DNA of 64,000 bases from Bin87 sp034423115 (GCA_034423115.1 DAOUJD010000068.1:1-64000), one strand, 5' to 3'; positions 44,015 to 53,605 are shown, counted from the first letter of the stretch. Notes: generated from the sequence alone by a model not told the origin. Program-made: numbers and translations.

Positions 44015-44932
44015 TCAGTGCCGGATCCTGGGATCAGCGTACACGTAGAGGATGTCAACAATCAGCGCGGTCAGGATATAGAAGAACGCAGACGCCATTA
44101 CCGCTGCCTGCACGACCGGGAAGTTGCGCTGCAGCACACCGTCCAGCATTAAACGACCCAACCCGGGCCAGGCGAATACCTGCTCCACCACGATTGCCCC
44201 ATTCAGCAATCCGGCCAGGCTGATCCCGCTGAAAGTCAGGATCGGTATGAGGGCGTTGCGCAACGCGTGCTTCCATACCACCATCCCATCCTTGAGGCCC
44301 TTGATTCGCGCGAACCGCACGTAGTCGCTATCGAGCACCTCCAGCATGCTGGAGCGTCCCAGCCGCATGATGCCGGCCATGATCGACCAGGCCAACACGA
44401 ACGAGGGCAGGATGAAATTCTCGGGCCCCTCACGCCCGTACGTGGGCAAAACCTTGAGGATCGCCCCGAACAGGAGGATCAGCATGATCGCTACCCAGAA
44501 TTGGGGCGCGGCCATGCCAAGCACGGCGAATAACTTGCCTCCCTTGTCGAATATTGAGTCGCGTTTCACCGCCGACAGGATTCCCAGTGGCACCCCTATG
44601 ATCACCGCCAATGCCATGCCAGCCAGCGCCAACTGCAAGGTCGCCGGCAGCCTTTCCAGCAACAGATCCCGCGTTGGGCGGCGGTCGCGAATGGACAGCC
44701 CGAAATCGCCCTGTACTGCTCCCCTGAGGAATATGAAGTATTGCTCCGGCAAGGATTTATCCAAGCCGAGCTGTTTGCGCACCCGCTCGTAGTCGGTTTT
44801 GCTCGATGCCTCAGGCGGAAGCAATACCAGGGCAGGGTCGCCGGTCAGACGGGTCGCCAGGAACACCAACAGACTGATGACCAGCAGGGTGAAGATGCCC
44901 TGGATGACCCGTATTCCGATGAATTGCCACAT
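44015..44932 (-). CDS. Peptide ABC transporter permease, DppB type (operon 3)
   Basis: The 305-aa product starts MWQFIGIRVIQGIFTLLVISLLVFLATRLTGDPA, with LGLDKSLPEQYFIFLRGAVQGDFGLSI and the EAA segment DSDYVRFARIKGLKDGMVVWKHALRNA. It lies 18 bp after the binding-protein gene and forms the channel with the DppC-type permease. Confidence 0.92.
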   Translation of the reverse strand: MWQFIGIRVIQGIFTLLVISLLVFLATRLTGDPALVLLPPEASSKTDYERVRKQLGLDKSLPEQYFIFLRGAVQGDFGLSIRDRRPTRDLLLERLPATLQLALAGMALAVIIGVPLGILSAVKRDSIFDKGGKLFAVLGMAAPQFWVAIMLILLFGAILKVLPTYGREGPENFILPSFVLAWSIMAGIMRLGRSSMLEVLDSDYVRFARIKGLKDGMVVWKHALRNALIPILTFSGISLAGLLNGAIVVEQVFAWPGLGRLMLDGVLQRNFPVVQAAVMASAFFYILTALIVDILYVYADPRIRH

Positions 44933-44950
44933 TGAGAATTGTCGGGAAAC

Positions 44951-46663
44951 CTAGTTCAGTTCCATCGTCCAGATGGCAGTTTGATAAGCCACCACCGGCC
45001 ACGGTTCCCATGAGGCGATGCGAGGTCCGACGCCCCATGGCAGGTTCACGTAGCCGGTGCCGAACTCGTAATGTTCCTCGCGCAGGATCTTGTAGGCCTT
45101 GTTGAACGCCTCCTGGCGCAGCGCTGGGTCTACGACCGCCAGCGCGTCCTTAGCCACCGTTATCAGGTCGTCGCGGCGACCGCCCAGGTGCGCGCTGCCT
45201 TCCGGGTCTCCATAGATGGCGTTCGTGATGCTCCCGCCGTCCCACCGAGTTTCATTGGCCCGCACGATCACTTTGCCATCCAGTTGCCGGCCAAACCAGC
45301 GCTCACGGACGGTAGCGGCCTCTCCCACGATAACCTCAACGTCTATACCTAGGTTCTTTTCCCACATATCGGCGATGAGTTGGGCCTGTTCGGGCAGGAA
45401 CGGCACGTCGCCCGCTTTCCAGGTGTGAATTTCCAGCGTGCCGAATCCTTCGCCGTCGGGATATCCGGCATCGACCATCAGTTGTTGGGCCAACTCTGGG
45501 TCGTACGGGAATGGGTCCAGGTCTTCGCTGTAGCCGAGAGCATTAGGAGTAGCCCAGTTCCAACCCTTGGAAACCGCCGCTTCTGGGCCGTAGAGCGAAT
45601 TGATGATCGTATCTTTGTCGATTGCGTAGTCCAGGGCCTGGCGGACTTCCTTCTTATTGCACGGGAACTGCTCTTCCCAGCAACCCGGCAACAGTATCCA
45701 CATGTAGGAGGATTCCTGGGCCCAAACCATGCGACCGCCGCCGTCTTCAACCTGGTCTTTCACAGCGAGGTTGGCTTCGATCACGTCGGCGTCGCCGGCT
45801 CTGAGCGCGGCTACGCGGGTCGCCACCTCCGGCACCAGGCGCATATCCAGCGTCTGGAACGATGGGCCACGTTCAGGGTCGAAATAATCATCGTAACGTT
45901 CCAGCAGGATCTGCTCGCTGATGACGTGCTTTTCCAGTCGGAAAGGACCGGCGCCGATGGGGGCGTCGTTGTACCCGTCCTGCCCGAGACTCTCGAAATA
46001 GGTCTTGGGTAGCAGCACGCCGGCGATGCCGAAGCTCAAGTCGGATATGAAGAAGGGGAAGAACGCTTTGGGAGAAACGTGAGTGACCCGCAGCGAGTTG
46101 GGACCGGTGGCCTCAATGCTCGCGGTGTCCGCAGCTTCAGCCTGGATGCTGGGGCTGATCGATTCGGTAACGGCTTCCGGTCCGAACGTGAAGTCCATGG
46201 TGAACATCGCGTCGTCGATGGTCAACGGATCCCCGTTGTGGAAGGTGATCCCCTCTCGAAGCGTGAGATCCCACGACAGTCCGTCTTCCGACACGGTCCA
46301 ATCGGTCAACACCCCTGGAACCATTTCCAAGTTTTCGTTGCCGTTGATCCAGAAGGCGTGCATCTGCCGGCCGTAGGTGGCGGTTTCGCCTACACCGTCG
46401 CGAGGGGTGAAGAGCTCGGTGGCCCACACCGCATTCATCAGCGTAACCTTGCCGCCGGTTTCCTCGGTCATGGCCGCGGGCGGCGCCTCGGTGGCTTCAG
46501 CGGCAGCGGCGGGAACGGCAGTGGCTGCCGGAGCGGCAGTGGGTTCCGCCGCCGGAGCCGCGGCCGATTCTTCGGCCGGGCTACCGCAGGCGCCCAGCAT
46601 CAAGGTCGCGAAAATTGCGACCAACACCAGTGATAACTTCGCTCCCAATTTGCGATGCGACAT
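44951..46663 (-). CDS. Peptide ABC transporter binding lipoprotein (operon 3)
   Basis: The 570-aa product is a family 5 binding protein with a lipobox (LMLGACGS, Cys about 26) and an Ala/Pro-rich linker of about 50 residues; WTVSEDGLSWDLTLREGITFHNGDPLT is the family core. AAGGAG supports ATG 46663 over the longer frame. It leads the complete operon SBP-DppB-DppC-OppD-OppF and is not close to the tandem-cassette proteins. Ligand unknown. Confidence 0.92.
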   Translation of the reverse strand: MSHRKLGAKLSLVLVAIFATLMLGACGSPAEESAAAPAAEPTAAPAATAVPAAAAEATEAPPAAMTEETGGKVTLMNAVWATELFTPRDGVGETATYGRQMHAFWINGNENLEMVPGVLTDWTVSEDGLSWDLTLREGITFHNGDPLTIDDAMFTMDFTFGPEAVTESISPSIQAEAADTASIEATGPNSLRVTHVSPKAFFPFFISDLSFGIAGVLLPKTYFESLGQDGYNDAPIGAGPFRLEKHVISEQILLERYDDYFDPERGPSFQTLDMRLVPEVATRVAALRAGDADVIEANLAVKDQVEDGGGRMVWAQESSYMWILLPGCWEEQFPCNKKEVRQALDYAIDKDTIINSLYGPEAAVSKGWNWATPNALGYSEDLDPFPYDPELAQQLMVDAGYPDGEGFGTLEIHTWKAGDVPFLPEQAQLIADMWEKNLGIDVEVIVGEAATVRERWFGRQLDGKVIVRANETRWDGGSITNAIYGDPEGSAHLGGRRDDLITVAKDALAVVDPALRQEAFNKAYKILREEHYEFGTGYVNLPWGVGPRIASWEPWPVVAYQTAIWTMELN

Positions 46664-47120
46664 AGAGTGTTTCTCCTTGTTAACGGCCATTGAGCGGCGC
46701 GCGTCAACAAAATTTGAACAGTGTGGCGGGACGGTAGCACATAGCCTAATAGCCGTCAACAATCGTTGCGCAGGGGGGAACCAGAGCGTTTCTGTCCATC
46801 AAATTCGCGCCGAACGACAATAATCGTCGCACGTATTTCCGGTATCGATCTTCGCTGGACCATCAACGTTGGAAAGGTTCGCAGGTTGCTGGAGTCGGGT
46901 GATTTGGGTGTGGACCGGGATGCGGTAACCCAATGGGCTGATCCGGCTTTGTAATATAATCCACGCCACGCCGCCCCATTGTGGGTGCGGATGGCATCTC
47001 GAGATTCGCCAATGGGTTGCCAAACCTACGCACGGTGTCGATGGGTCGGATTCAGTGGCAAACGAGTTGTTGAAAAAAGCTTGGACCAGTTCTAAACGAT
47101 GAAAAAAGAGGTGATCAGCC
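46664..47120. other. 457-bp divergent intergenic region at the skew switch
   Basis: This gap separates the minus-strand transporter operon from the plus-strand cupin gene. It must hold promoters in both directions; TATAAT occurs at 46955-46960 without a good -35. Left of it the plus strand is mildly C-rich and right of it strongly G-rich. I searched by eye for DnaA boxes (TTATCCACA) and found none. Short open frames here look spurious. Confidence 0.5.
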
Positions 47121-47489
47121 ATGCCACAATTTGTTCGCGTTTACACCGGAGACGACGGCCAGTCGCGCCTTGAGCACTACGATCCGCCGTTCGAGGATTT
47201 CCTGGATACCGAGGGAGCCTACGGACGGGGCACGCCGATGCAACCGACGTCGGGATTGACCATTCGGATCTCTCCGCCGGATTACTTCCTGGATTTCCAC
47301 TGCGCCCCTCGCCGCCAGTACACCGTCACCCTGGCGGGACAGGCGGAGATCGGGTTGAGCGATGGATCGACGCACCGCGTGGGGCCGGGCGACGTGCTGC
47401 TGGCTGAGGACCTGACTGGCGAGGGTCATACCACTCGGGTGGTCGGGGGCGAGGAAAGGGTGTACCTGGTGATTCCGTTGGCGGACTGA
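47121..47489 (+). CDS. Cupin domain protein
   Basis: The 122-aa product is a single cupin barrel: DYFLDFHCAPRRQYTVTLAGQAEIGLSDGSTHRVGPGDVLLAEDLTGEGH corresponds to the two cupin motifs, although the usual metal-binding His pair of motif 1 is only partly present (FHCAPRRQ). GAGGTGA precedes the start. It lies 32 bp before the first of two MFS transporter genes and may belong to their transcript. Function unknown. Confidence 0.85.
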   Translation: MPQFVRVYTGDDGQSRLEHYDPPFEDFLDTEGAYGRGTPMQPTSGLTIRISPPDYFLDFHCAPRRQYTVTLAGQAEIGLSDGSTHRVGPGDVLLAEDLTGEGHTTRVVGGEERVYLVIPLAD

Positions 47490-47521
47490 CCACCGCGAGG
47501 GTCGCCGTCGACATCGATTCC

Positions 47522-48838
47522 ATGAGCCTGGCGCAGTCTGACGCCGAGGTAACTTCCGCTCCGGCACCGAGCAGCCGGGGCGGAATCTTTTACGGATGGT
47601 GGGTGCTGGCGGCCGCAGCGACTTTGGGGTTCTGCGCGTTCGGGGTCGTGATACCCGGTTACCTGGCGTTCTCGGTGCCCATCAGATCGGAACTGGCTTT
47701 GAGTTCCGGGCAGTCCGCGTTCATCGTGGGCGCGGCCTGGGGCATTGGAGACATCACCTCGTTGTTGGCCGGGTGGTTGGCGGACAGGTATGGCGCCCGG
47801 CGTTTCGTATTGGTAGGAGGATTGCTGTGTGGGTTTGGGTTCGCCGCGCTGGGGTTGGCGCAATCGTTCTGGGCGATAGTGCTGGGGTACACGATAGTTG
47901 CTTCGGTGGGCCGCGGGCTGGGAATTTTCCCGACGCTGATGATGGTGGTGAACCAATGGTTTGACGACCGCAAAGCGTTGGCACTGGCGATTATCAACAC
48001 GGCGGTGACCGCCGGAGCGGCCGCACTGCTGCCGGCATTGAGCTTGGCCGGCGGCCATATTGGTTGGCGCGCGGTAGCGTTGATCGCCGGCGGGTTGGTG
48101 TGCGCTCTGACTTTGCCGGCGGCGGCAATAATCCGCAGCAGGCCGGAGGATATGGGGTTGCAACCCTATGGAGCGGACACTGGCACACCTGACCGAGCGG
48201 CCGGAGCCGCACGGGGGGAACCGGAACACGCGGAGCAACGAGGCAACTATTCGGTAAGGGAGGCGCTGGGAACGCTGTCGTTCTGCGCGTTGGCGATCGG
48301 GGCCATACTGCGGACGGTTCCGTCGGACGTTTTGGTCATCAATCAGATACCGTTGCTGATATGGAAAGGGGTCGCAGAGGAGCGAACGTCGGTTTACCTT
48401 TCCATAACCTACTTCGCCACGATACCGGCGCGATTCGGGATGGGGTTGGCGGCCATGTGGGTTTCGCCGCGCTGGATGCTGAGCGCAGGGATGGCGATGG
48501 TGGCGTTGTGCACCGTAGCGGCGCTGCTACTGCGGGGAGATGCGGTGGCATGGTTCCTGATTATCTCGTCGGCCACCGGTCAGGGGGTGAGTTCGCTGGC
48601 TTGGATCACGGTTGGGGAATACTTCGGGCGGCGGAGTTTCGGGACGCTGGTGGGATTGATGACGGTGTTCTACGGGGTCAGCGGCTTGATTGTGCCGGCC
48701 GTCGCGGGGTCGGTATTTGACCAGACAGGGAGTTTCGTACCCGTGCTGCTGGCGGTGGGAGTCCTGCAGGCCATCTCGGCCGGCGCGTTTTCGCTGGTAA
48801 AACGGCCGGCTGCCGATGAGGACGAGGATGCGGATTAG
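47522..48838 (+). CDS. MFS transporter, OFA-like (first of a tandem pair)
   Basis: The 438-aa product is a 12-helix major facilitator: GGIFYGWWVLAAAATLGF is the start typical of the oxalate/formate antiporter-like (monocarboxylate) subgroup, and GWLADRYGARRFVLVGG is the MFS motif A loop; WFDDRKALALAI and SRPEDMGLQPYG are also subgroup marks. It is followed 15 bp later by a close paralogue. Substrate is probably an organic anion. Confidence 0.9.
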   Translation: MSLAQSDAEVTSAPAPSSRGGIFYGWWVLAAAATLGFCAFGVVIPGYLAFSVPIRSELALSSGQSAFIVGAAWGIGDITSLLAGWLADRYGARRFVLVGGLLCGFGFAALGLAQSFWAIVLGYTIVASVGRGLGIFPTLMMVVNQWFDDRKALALAIINTAVTAGAAALLPALSLAGGHIGWRAVALIAGGLVCALTLPAAAIIRSRPEDMGLQPYGADTGTPDRAAGAARGEPEHAEQRGNYSVREALGTLSFCALAIGAILRTVPSDVLVINQIPLLIWKGVAEERTSVYLSITYFATIPARFGMGLAAMWVSPRWMLSAGMAMVALCTVAALLLRGDAVAWFLIISSATGQGVSSLAWITVGEYFGRRSFGTLVGLMTVFYGVSGLIVPAVAGSVFDQTGSFVPVLLAVGVLQAISAGAFSLVKRPAADEDEDAD

Positions 48839-48853
48839 CATGGCGACATCCGG

Positions 48854-50140
48854 ATGACGGAGCAGCCGACGGGCGAAGCACTCGATTCGAGGCGAGGCAT
48901 CTACTACGGATGGTGGGTGCTGGCCGCAGCCGCGGGATTGGGGTTCCTGGGATTCGGCGCGTTGATACCCGGATTCCTGGTGTTCGCCACGTCGATCAAA
49001 GGTGAGCTGGGCATCACGTCGGCGCAGTTCGCGTTCGTGGTGGGCGCGGCGTGGGCGGTGGGCAACGTGGCATCGCTGGTGGCCGGATGGCTGGCGGACC
49101 GGTATGGGGGCAGGGTGCTGGTGCTGGCGGGCGGGCTGCTGTGCTGCGTGGGATTCGCGGCAGTGGCCGGCGTCAGTTCGTACTGGCAATTGCTGGTCGT
49201 GTATTCGGGAGTGGCGGCGATAGGACGTGGGATCGGCGTGGCGCCCAACCTGATGACGGTGGTGAACCAGTGGTTCGTGCGGCGGAAAGCGTTGACCATG
49301 ACCCTGCTGAACACCGCGTTCGCCGGCGGGGCCGCGATCATGGTGCAGTTGCTGTCGTACGGCCAGGGGCAGTTTGGGTGGCGCACCCTGATCCTGTGGA
49401 CGGGCGGGTTTGTGGCCCTTCTGACGATGCTGGCGACGGTGGTGATACGGAGCCGGCCGGAGGATATCGGACTGCTGCCCGACGGGGAGCGACCGGCTGC
49501 CGGTAGGCCGGCGGCGGGCAGAGGGCGGCGGATTGAACCAGCTTACGCGGAGTCGGATTTCACGCTGGGTCAAGGGGTGAGGACGCCAGCGTTCTGGCTG
49601 ATGACGGTGGCGGTTACGCTGAGGATCGCGGCGGCGGACGCGCTGGTGATCAACCAGATACCGATGCTGGGATGGAAGGGGATTCCCGAAGAGCAGGCGG
49701 CGTACTACCTGTCGGCGACGTTCCTGGTGATCATTCCGCTGAGGATTGTCATGGGACTGGCGGCGATGGTTGTGCCGTCGCGGTGGCTGCTGTTCGGGGG
49801 AATGACGATTGGAGCGGTGGGCTCGGTGGTTTTCCTGCTGTGGACCGGGTATCCGGCGGCGGCGATGTTCGTGATGTCGATAGCGGCGACGGAGGGCGTG
49901 GCCACGCTGGGATGGCTGGCGGTGGGAGAGTATTTCGGGCGGCGGAGTTTCGGTTCGCTGGTGGGGATCATGACGGTGTGCTTCGGGGCGGGATCGCTGG
50001 CGGCGCCGGTGGCGGCGGGATGGATCTTCGACCGGACGGGGGAATACGGGGTTGCGCTAATGGCGGCGGCGGCGATGCAACTGGCGTCGGGGGTTTGCTA
50101 TTTGGTGGCGCGGCGGCCGGGGGGTAATTTACAGGGATGA
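48854..50140 (+). CDS. MFS transporter, OFA-like (second of a tandem pair)
   Basis: The 428-aa product repeats the architecture of its neighbour: RGIYYGWWVLAAAAGLGFLG, GWLADRYGGRVLVLAGG, WFVRRKALTMTLL, SRPEDIGLLPDG. It clearly arose by tandem duplication. Its last codons (GGNLQG and the TGA stop) lie inside a copy of the acaggatgaacaggat repeat, so the original C-terminus may have been replaced. Codons are strongly G-ending. Substrate unknown. Confidence 0.9.
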   Translation: MTEQPTGEALDSRRGIYYGWWVLAAAAGLGFLGFGALIPGFLVFATSIKGELGITSAQFAFVVGAAWAVGNVASLVAGWLADRYGGRVLVLAGGLLCCVGFAAVAGVSSYWQLLVVYSGVAAIGRGIGVAPNLMTVVNQWFVRRKALTMTLLNTAFAGGAAIMVQLLSYGQGQFGWRTLILWTGGFVALLTMLATVVIRSRPEDIGLLPDGERPAAGRPAAGRGRRIEPAYAESDFTLGQGVRTPAFWLMTVAVTLRIAAADALVINQIPMLGWKGIPEEQAAYYLSATFLVIIPLRIVMGLAAMVVPSRWLLFGGMTIGAVGSVVFLLWTGYPAAAMFVMSIAATEGVATLGWLAVGEYFGRRSFGSLVGIMTVCFGAGSLAAPVAAGWIFDRTGEYGVALMAAAAMQLASGVCYLVARRPGGNLQG

Positions 50141-50158
50141 ACAGGATTGGATTGATTG
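50126..50158 (+). repeat. acaggatgaacaggat-type repeat, copy 1
   Basis: AATTTACAGGGATGAACAGG followed by attggattgattgg overlaps the end of the second MFS gene and provides its stop codon. It is the leftmost copy I can see of a family restricted to 50-64 kb. Confidence 0.75.
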
Positions 50159-50178
50159 GCCCGTCGGCGGGAACGGAG

Positions 50179-50204
50179 TAGGGGCGAATAATCATTCGCC
50201 CCTA
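50179..50204. repeat. GGGGCG palindrome
   Basis: Palindrome TAGGGGCGAATAATC / ATTCGCCCCTA between the convergent MFS and flavin monooxygenase genes; could serve as a terminator. Confidence 0.75.
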
Positions 50205-50232
50205 GGTGATGGCCGTTTTAAAATGAGGCGGG

Positions 50233-51870
50233 TCAGTCGAGGGTGAAGCCTTCGTAGTTGTTGGCTTCGACCTCGGCCCGTTTGGCGCGCATGGCCGGGG
50301 CCGTGTCGGGCGCGGTGAGCAGGACGCGGGCCTTGCCGGGGATGTTGGCGCCGACGAACCAGGAATCGGCCTGGGTTCGCAGGATGTTCTCGCCGCCTTC
50401 CCTCATGTGCTGCACCCAGGCCTCCTCGGCCTCGGGCGTGGCCATGATGCGCCCGAGGCCGCTGTCCCGGACGTGGGCGATGGCGTCGGTGACCCACTCG
50501 ACCAGCGGCTCAGCGGAGCGGGGGAAGTTGCCCACGGAGGCGGCGTTGATGGTGAAAAGGTTGGGGAAGTTGTAGCTGGACATTCCCATGTAGGTGCGGG
50601 GGCCGTTGGCGAACTTTTCCCTGAGGACCTCGCCGCCGATGCCCTGGATGTGAATGAGGTTGAGGGGGCCGGTGACGGCGTCGTAACCGGTGGCGAAGAT
50701 GAGTACGTCGAAGTCGAAGTCCTCGCCGCCCTCCAGTTGGAGGCCGCGAGGGGTGATGCGGGCGATGGGGTCCTGGCGCACGTCCACGAGGCGAACGTTG
50801 TCCTGGTTATAGACCTCGTAGTAACCGCTCTCGCAGGGGAGACGCTTGGAGCCGAACATGTGGTTCTTGGGGACGAGCATTTCGGCGACTTCGGGGTCGT
50901 GGACGCGCTCGCGGATCTTGTTGCGGACGAATTCGGCGTAGTCCTCATTGGCCTCGCCGGGCATCATGACGTCGTAGAAGTTGGAGAGCCACTTCTTGAA
51001 CCCGGGTTCCTGCCAGAGGCGTTCGTACTGCTCCAGTTTCTCCTCTTCGGAGACGGCGAGGGCGGAACGGGTATCGAACATGTGCATGAAGGAGCCGGGG
51101 GTCTCCAAACAGCGCTCGAAAATCTCGGGATAGTGGGCCTTGATGTACTCCTGGGTTTCATCGTCGATGAGGGAGTTGCGCAGGGGCACGCAGTAATTGG
51201 CGGTGCGCTGGAAGACGGTGAGGTGGCCGACGTCCTTGGCGATTTCGGGGATGATCTGGACGGCGGTGGCGCCGGTGCCGATGATGCCCACCTTCTTGCC
51301 GACCATGTCGATGCCTTCCTTGGGCCAGCGGTTGGTGTGGGTTGCGATGCCTTCGTAGCTCTCCAGGCCCTCGAAGTCGGGGACGTAGCGGGCGGAGAGG
51401 ATGCCGATGGCGGTCATGATGAACTGGCCGCGGGCCTGGTAGCCGTCATCGGTGGTGGCGACCCAGCGGTTGGCGTCTTCGTCGTACACCAATGAGGCGA
51501 CCCGCGAGTTGAAGCGGATGAACCGGCGCAGGTCGAACTTGTCGGCGACGTAGTTGAGGTATTGCTCATTCTCGGGCTGGGCGGAGTAGTGCTCCTTCCA
51601 CTCCCATTCCTGGAGCAATTCCTCGGAGAAGGAGTAGCCGTAGGTGTAGCTTTCGGAGTCGAAGCGGGCGCCCGGGTAGCGGTTCCAGTACCAGGTGCCG
51701 CCGACGCCGTCGCCTTCCTCGAAGGACATGGCGGTGAAGCCCAGATTGCGGAGGCGGTAGAGGGCGTACAGGCCGGTAACGCCGGCGCCGATGACGATAA
51801 CCTCCACTTCATCGATTTCGCCGCCGGATTGCGTGGCTGCGGCCGGTGTTTCCTGCGCGGAAGTAACCAT
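50233..51870 (-). CDS. Baeyer-Villiger-type flavin monooxygenase
   Basis: The 545-aa product is a class B flavoprotein monooxygenase related to cyclohexanone monooxygenase; such enzymes insert oxygen beside a carbonyl using FAD and NADPH. It has the FAD-binding GAGVTGLYALYRL, the BVMO fingerprint as YEGIATHTNRW (family FxGxxxHxxxW with Phe to Tyr), the NADPH-binding VGIIGTGATAVQI and FATGYDAVTGP. AAGGAG supports ATG 51870. It is transcribed alone, convergent with the MFS pair, which might move its substrate. Confidence 0.92.
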   Translation of the reverse strand: MVTSAQETPAAATQSGGEIDEVEVIVIGAGVTGLYALYRLRNLGFTAMSFEEGDGVGGTWYWNRYPGARFDSESYTYGYSFSEELLQEWEWKEHYSAQPENEQYLNYVADKFDLRRFIRFNSRVASLVYDEDANRWVATTDDGYQARGQFIMTAIGILSARYVPDFEGLESYEGIATHTNRWPKEGIDMVGKKVGIIGTGATAVQIIPEIAKDVGHLTVFQRTANYCVPLRNSLIDDETQEYIKAHYPEIFERCLETPGSFMHMFDTRSALAVSEEEKLEQYERLWQEPGFKKWLSNFYDVMMPGEANEDYAEFVRNKIRERVHDPEVAEMLVPKNHMFGSKRLPCESGYYEVYNQDNVRLVDVRQDPIARITPRGLQLEGGEDFDFDVLIFATGYDAVTGPLNLIHIQGIGGEVLREKFANGPRTYMGMSSYNFPNLFTINAASVGNFPRSAEPLVEWVTDAIAHVRDSGLGRIMATPEAEEAWVQHMREGGENILRTQADSWFVGANIPGKARVLLTAPDTAPAMRAKRAEVEANNYEGFTLD

Positions 51871-51996
51871 AAAACGCTCCTTTCGCCCCTGGGGACGCCC
51901 GGGGACCAACGTAATCTAAAGCCGGATTATACACGGTTGCGGGATTTCGTCGGGCCAGTTCACATAAATTTAACAAGTTGCCGATGGTGGGCCGGC

Positions 51997-52788
51997 TCAG
52001 CAGGTGAGTTGGAGGGGGTTGGGGAGCCTGATGCGGTAGGTCTGTTCGAGGGCGCGATGCCACAGGGGTGAGAGGGTGATGTGGTGGGGGTCCTGGGGCT
52101 TGTCCCACAAGTGGGCGTGGCACTGGCAACGGCGGGGGATATCGCCACGGTCGTAGCACCCGTGAGGGTCCGGCTCGGCGGCCAATGGGGCGCCAAACAG
52201 CCTGAACTTTTGGCGAATCTCCTCGAAGTTTGGGAGTTGCAGGATGTCCTGGATGGAGGTGAAGTCGGGATCTGCGGGATGGTCGGGCTGGCGCAGGAAC
52301 CGTTTGTGGTGGCGGACGGGCTTGGGCCTGCCGGCGATGAGAAGGCGGGTGTCGGTGATGAGGGAGGCGACGCGGCGTCGCATGCGGCGGAGGGTTAATT
52401 TGCATGGATGGGCAGGATTTACAGGATGACTTGATTGAGTTGGATGGTGACTGCCCGCCTGCGTCCGTGATTCGACAGGCTCATGGTTCGACGGGCTCGC
52501 CATGAGCGGTGCGGATGGCGACTGCTGAGAAAGGGCGTGGGCCTGGCGGAGGGTTTTGAGGTGGGAGCGGCTGAGGGTTTCGTCGGCGATGTTGGCCTGG
52601 AGGACGAACTCAAGCTGACGACGGGAGTGGTATTTCCAGCCTTGATGGACGGCGAGGGCCGCGGTTGAGTGGGCAGCGGCGCGGCGCAATGCCACGGCGG
52701 CCTCATGTGGGTGGTGAGAATCGATGGCCTGGTCGGCCCGATTCAGGAACTCGTCGGCTTTAGCCAGGTGGTGGGAGGGGGTTCCCAT
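51997..52788 (-). CDS. Hypothetical protein with repeat-derived insert
   Basis: The 263-aa product has an N-terminal helical region (KADEFLNRADQAIDSHHPHEAAVALRRAAAHSTAALA, a HEPN-like look) and a C-terminal part with several His and Cys (HGCYDRGDIPRRCQCHAHLW). Residues about 95-131 are encoded by two dispersed repeats (SNHEPVES type, then the acaggatgaacaggat type on the other strand), inserted without breaking the frame. AAGGAG lies 12 bp before ATG 52788. The frame remains open to 53274 through a Cys-rich segment that I treat separately. Function unknown. Confidence 0.55.
   Translation of the reverse strand: MGTPSHHLAKADEFLNRADQAIDSHHPHEAAVALRRAAAHSTAALAVHQGWKYHSRRQLEFVLQANIADETLSRSHLKTLRQAHALSQQSPSAPLMASPSNHEPVESRTQAGSHHPTQSSHPVNPAHPCKLTLRRMRRRVASLITDTRLLIAGRPKPVRHHKRFLRQPDHPADPDFTSIQDILQLPNFEEIRQKFRLFGAPLAAEPDPHGCYDRGDIPRRCQCHAHLWDKPQDPHHITLSPLWHRALEQTYRIRLPNPLQLTC
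52395..52440 (+). repeat. acaggatgaacaggat-type repeat, copy 2 (intragenic)
   Basis: TTGCATGGATGGGCAGGATT followed by tacaggatgacttgattgag lies inside the hypothetical gene on the opposite strand and encodes about residues 117-131 of its product. Confidence 0.7.
52471..52509. repeat. HGEPVEP-type dispersed repeat inside a gene
   Basis: A partial copy (TTCGACAGGCTCATGG) and a full copy (GGTTCGACGGGCTCGCCATG and agcgg) of a short repeat lie in tandem inside the hypothetical gene. On the minus strand they encode MASPSNHEPVES. The same element is inside larC. Confidence 0.75.
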
Positions 52789-53565
52789 GTTGGATGGCGA
52801 CTCCTTGGGGTTTAGCAGGGCGGGTTGCAAGCCCGCCGCTACGGCGCAGAATGTTGAGGGTGGGTTTCTCCGTTTAGATGGTGGCGTTGGTTTTCTGATG
52901 GTGGCGTCAGGTTGTGGTTCGGGTCGATGTCGGGAGCACGGCCAACACTGCTTTTGATTGGCGCAGAAAGATATCGTCCTAGGCTTCCGTGTCCTCGCGG
53001 GTAGCCGGCCAATGGTACCGGGGCAGTGCGAGCACGGGGCGGTGGTAACACCCGCTGGGTTCCGGGAGCTTGGCCGGGGAATATCGATCCGCCAGAGGCG
53101 GACCTTCGGCTCTAGGCTCCTTGGGAACCTTATTCTGCTTTTGGGTAACCGACAGGCCGTTATGCGACCCGAACCTTTTGACACCTCGCTATGTTTCCGT
53201 AGTTTGGCGAACGCCGCTGCATGCGGTGCGGCGACCCCGCACGGCTCTCGAGCACCGGTTGGGGAACCTGACACAGTTAGGATAGAACGGGCGTGCGGTT
53301 AGGGGCAATGGGCGGGTGTCAATGGTTGGGGACGGTTTTACCGGGATGGATCCTTCGCTGACGGACCTGCGGCTAGAAGTGCTGATTTGGATTGCAAAAA
53401 TAAATTGAATGGTACGCCGGCATGCGTATGATTGCCGTGTGTGGTAGAGCGGCCGGGAATGTGTGATAACGAGCGGCACACCGCATTTGTACAATCCAAG
53501 TACACCAACCTGTGAATGGCTTACCAATATATTTCCGCCTGGGCGAGAAAATCATTGTCAGAATA

Positions 53566-53597
53566 TTGACAGCGCACGATTGAACGTATGGTATAAT
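53566..53597 (+). promoter_or_regulatory. Promoter of the HARE-HTH gene
   Basis: TTGACA (53566-53571) and a perfect TATAAT (53592-53597) preceded by TG (extended -10, TGGTATAAT). The spacer is 20 bases, longer than ideal, which the extended -10 may offset. Confidence 0.6.
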
Positions 53598-53605
53598 TCA
53601 ATTGC

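Noticed and set aside
46664..47120. DnaA-box cluster at the composition switch
   Set aside because: Reading both strands I found no TTATCCACA or one-mismatch cluster; the origin idea rests on composition alone.
46766..47122. Short frames on both strands in the gap between the transporter operon and the cupin gene
   Set aside because: No ribosome binding site, unusual composition and overlap with each other; the region is better read as regulatory.
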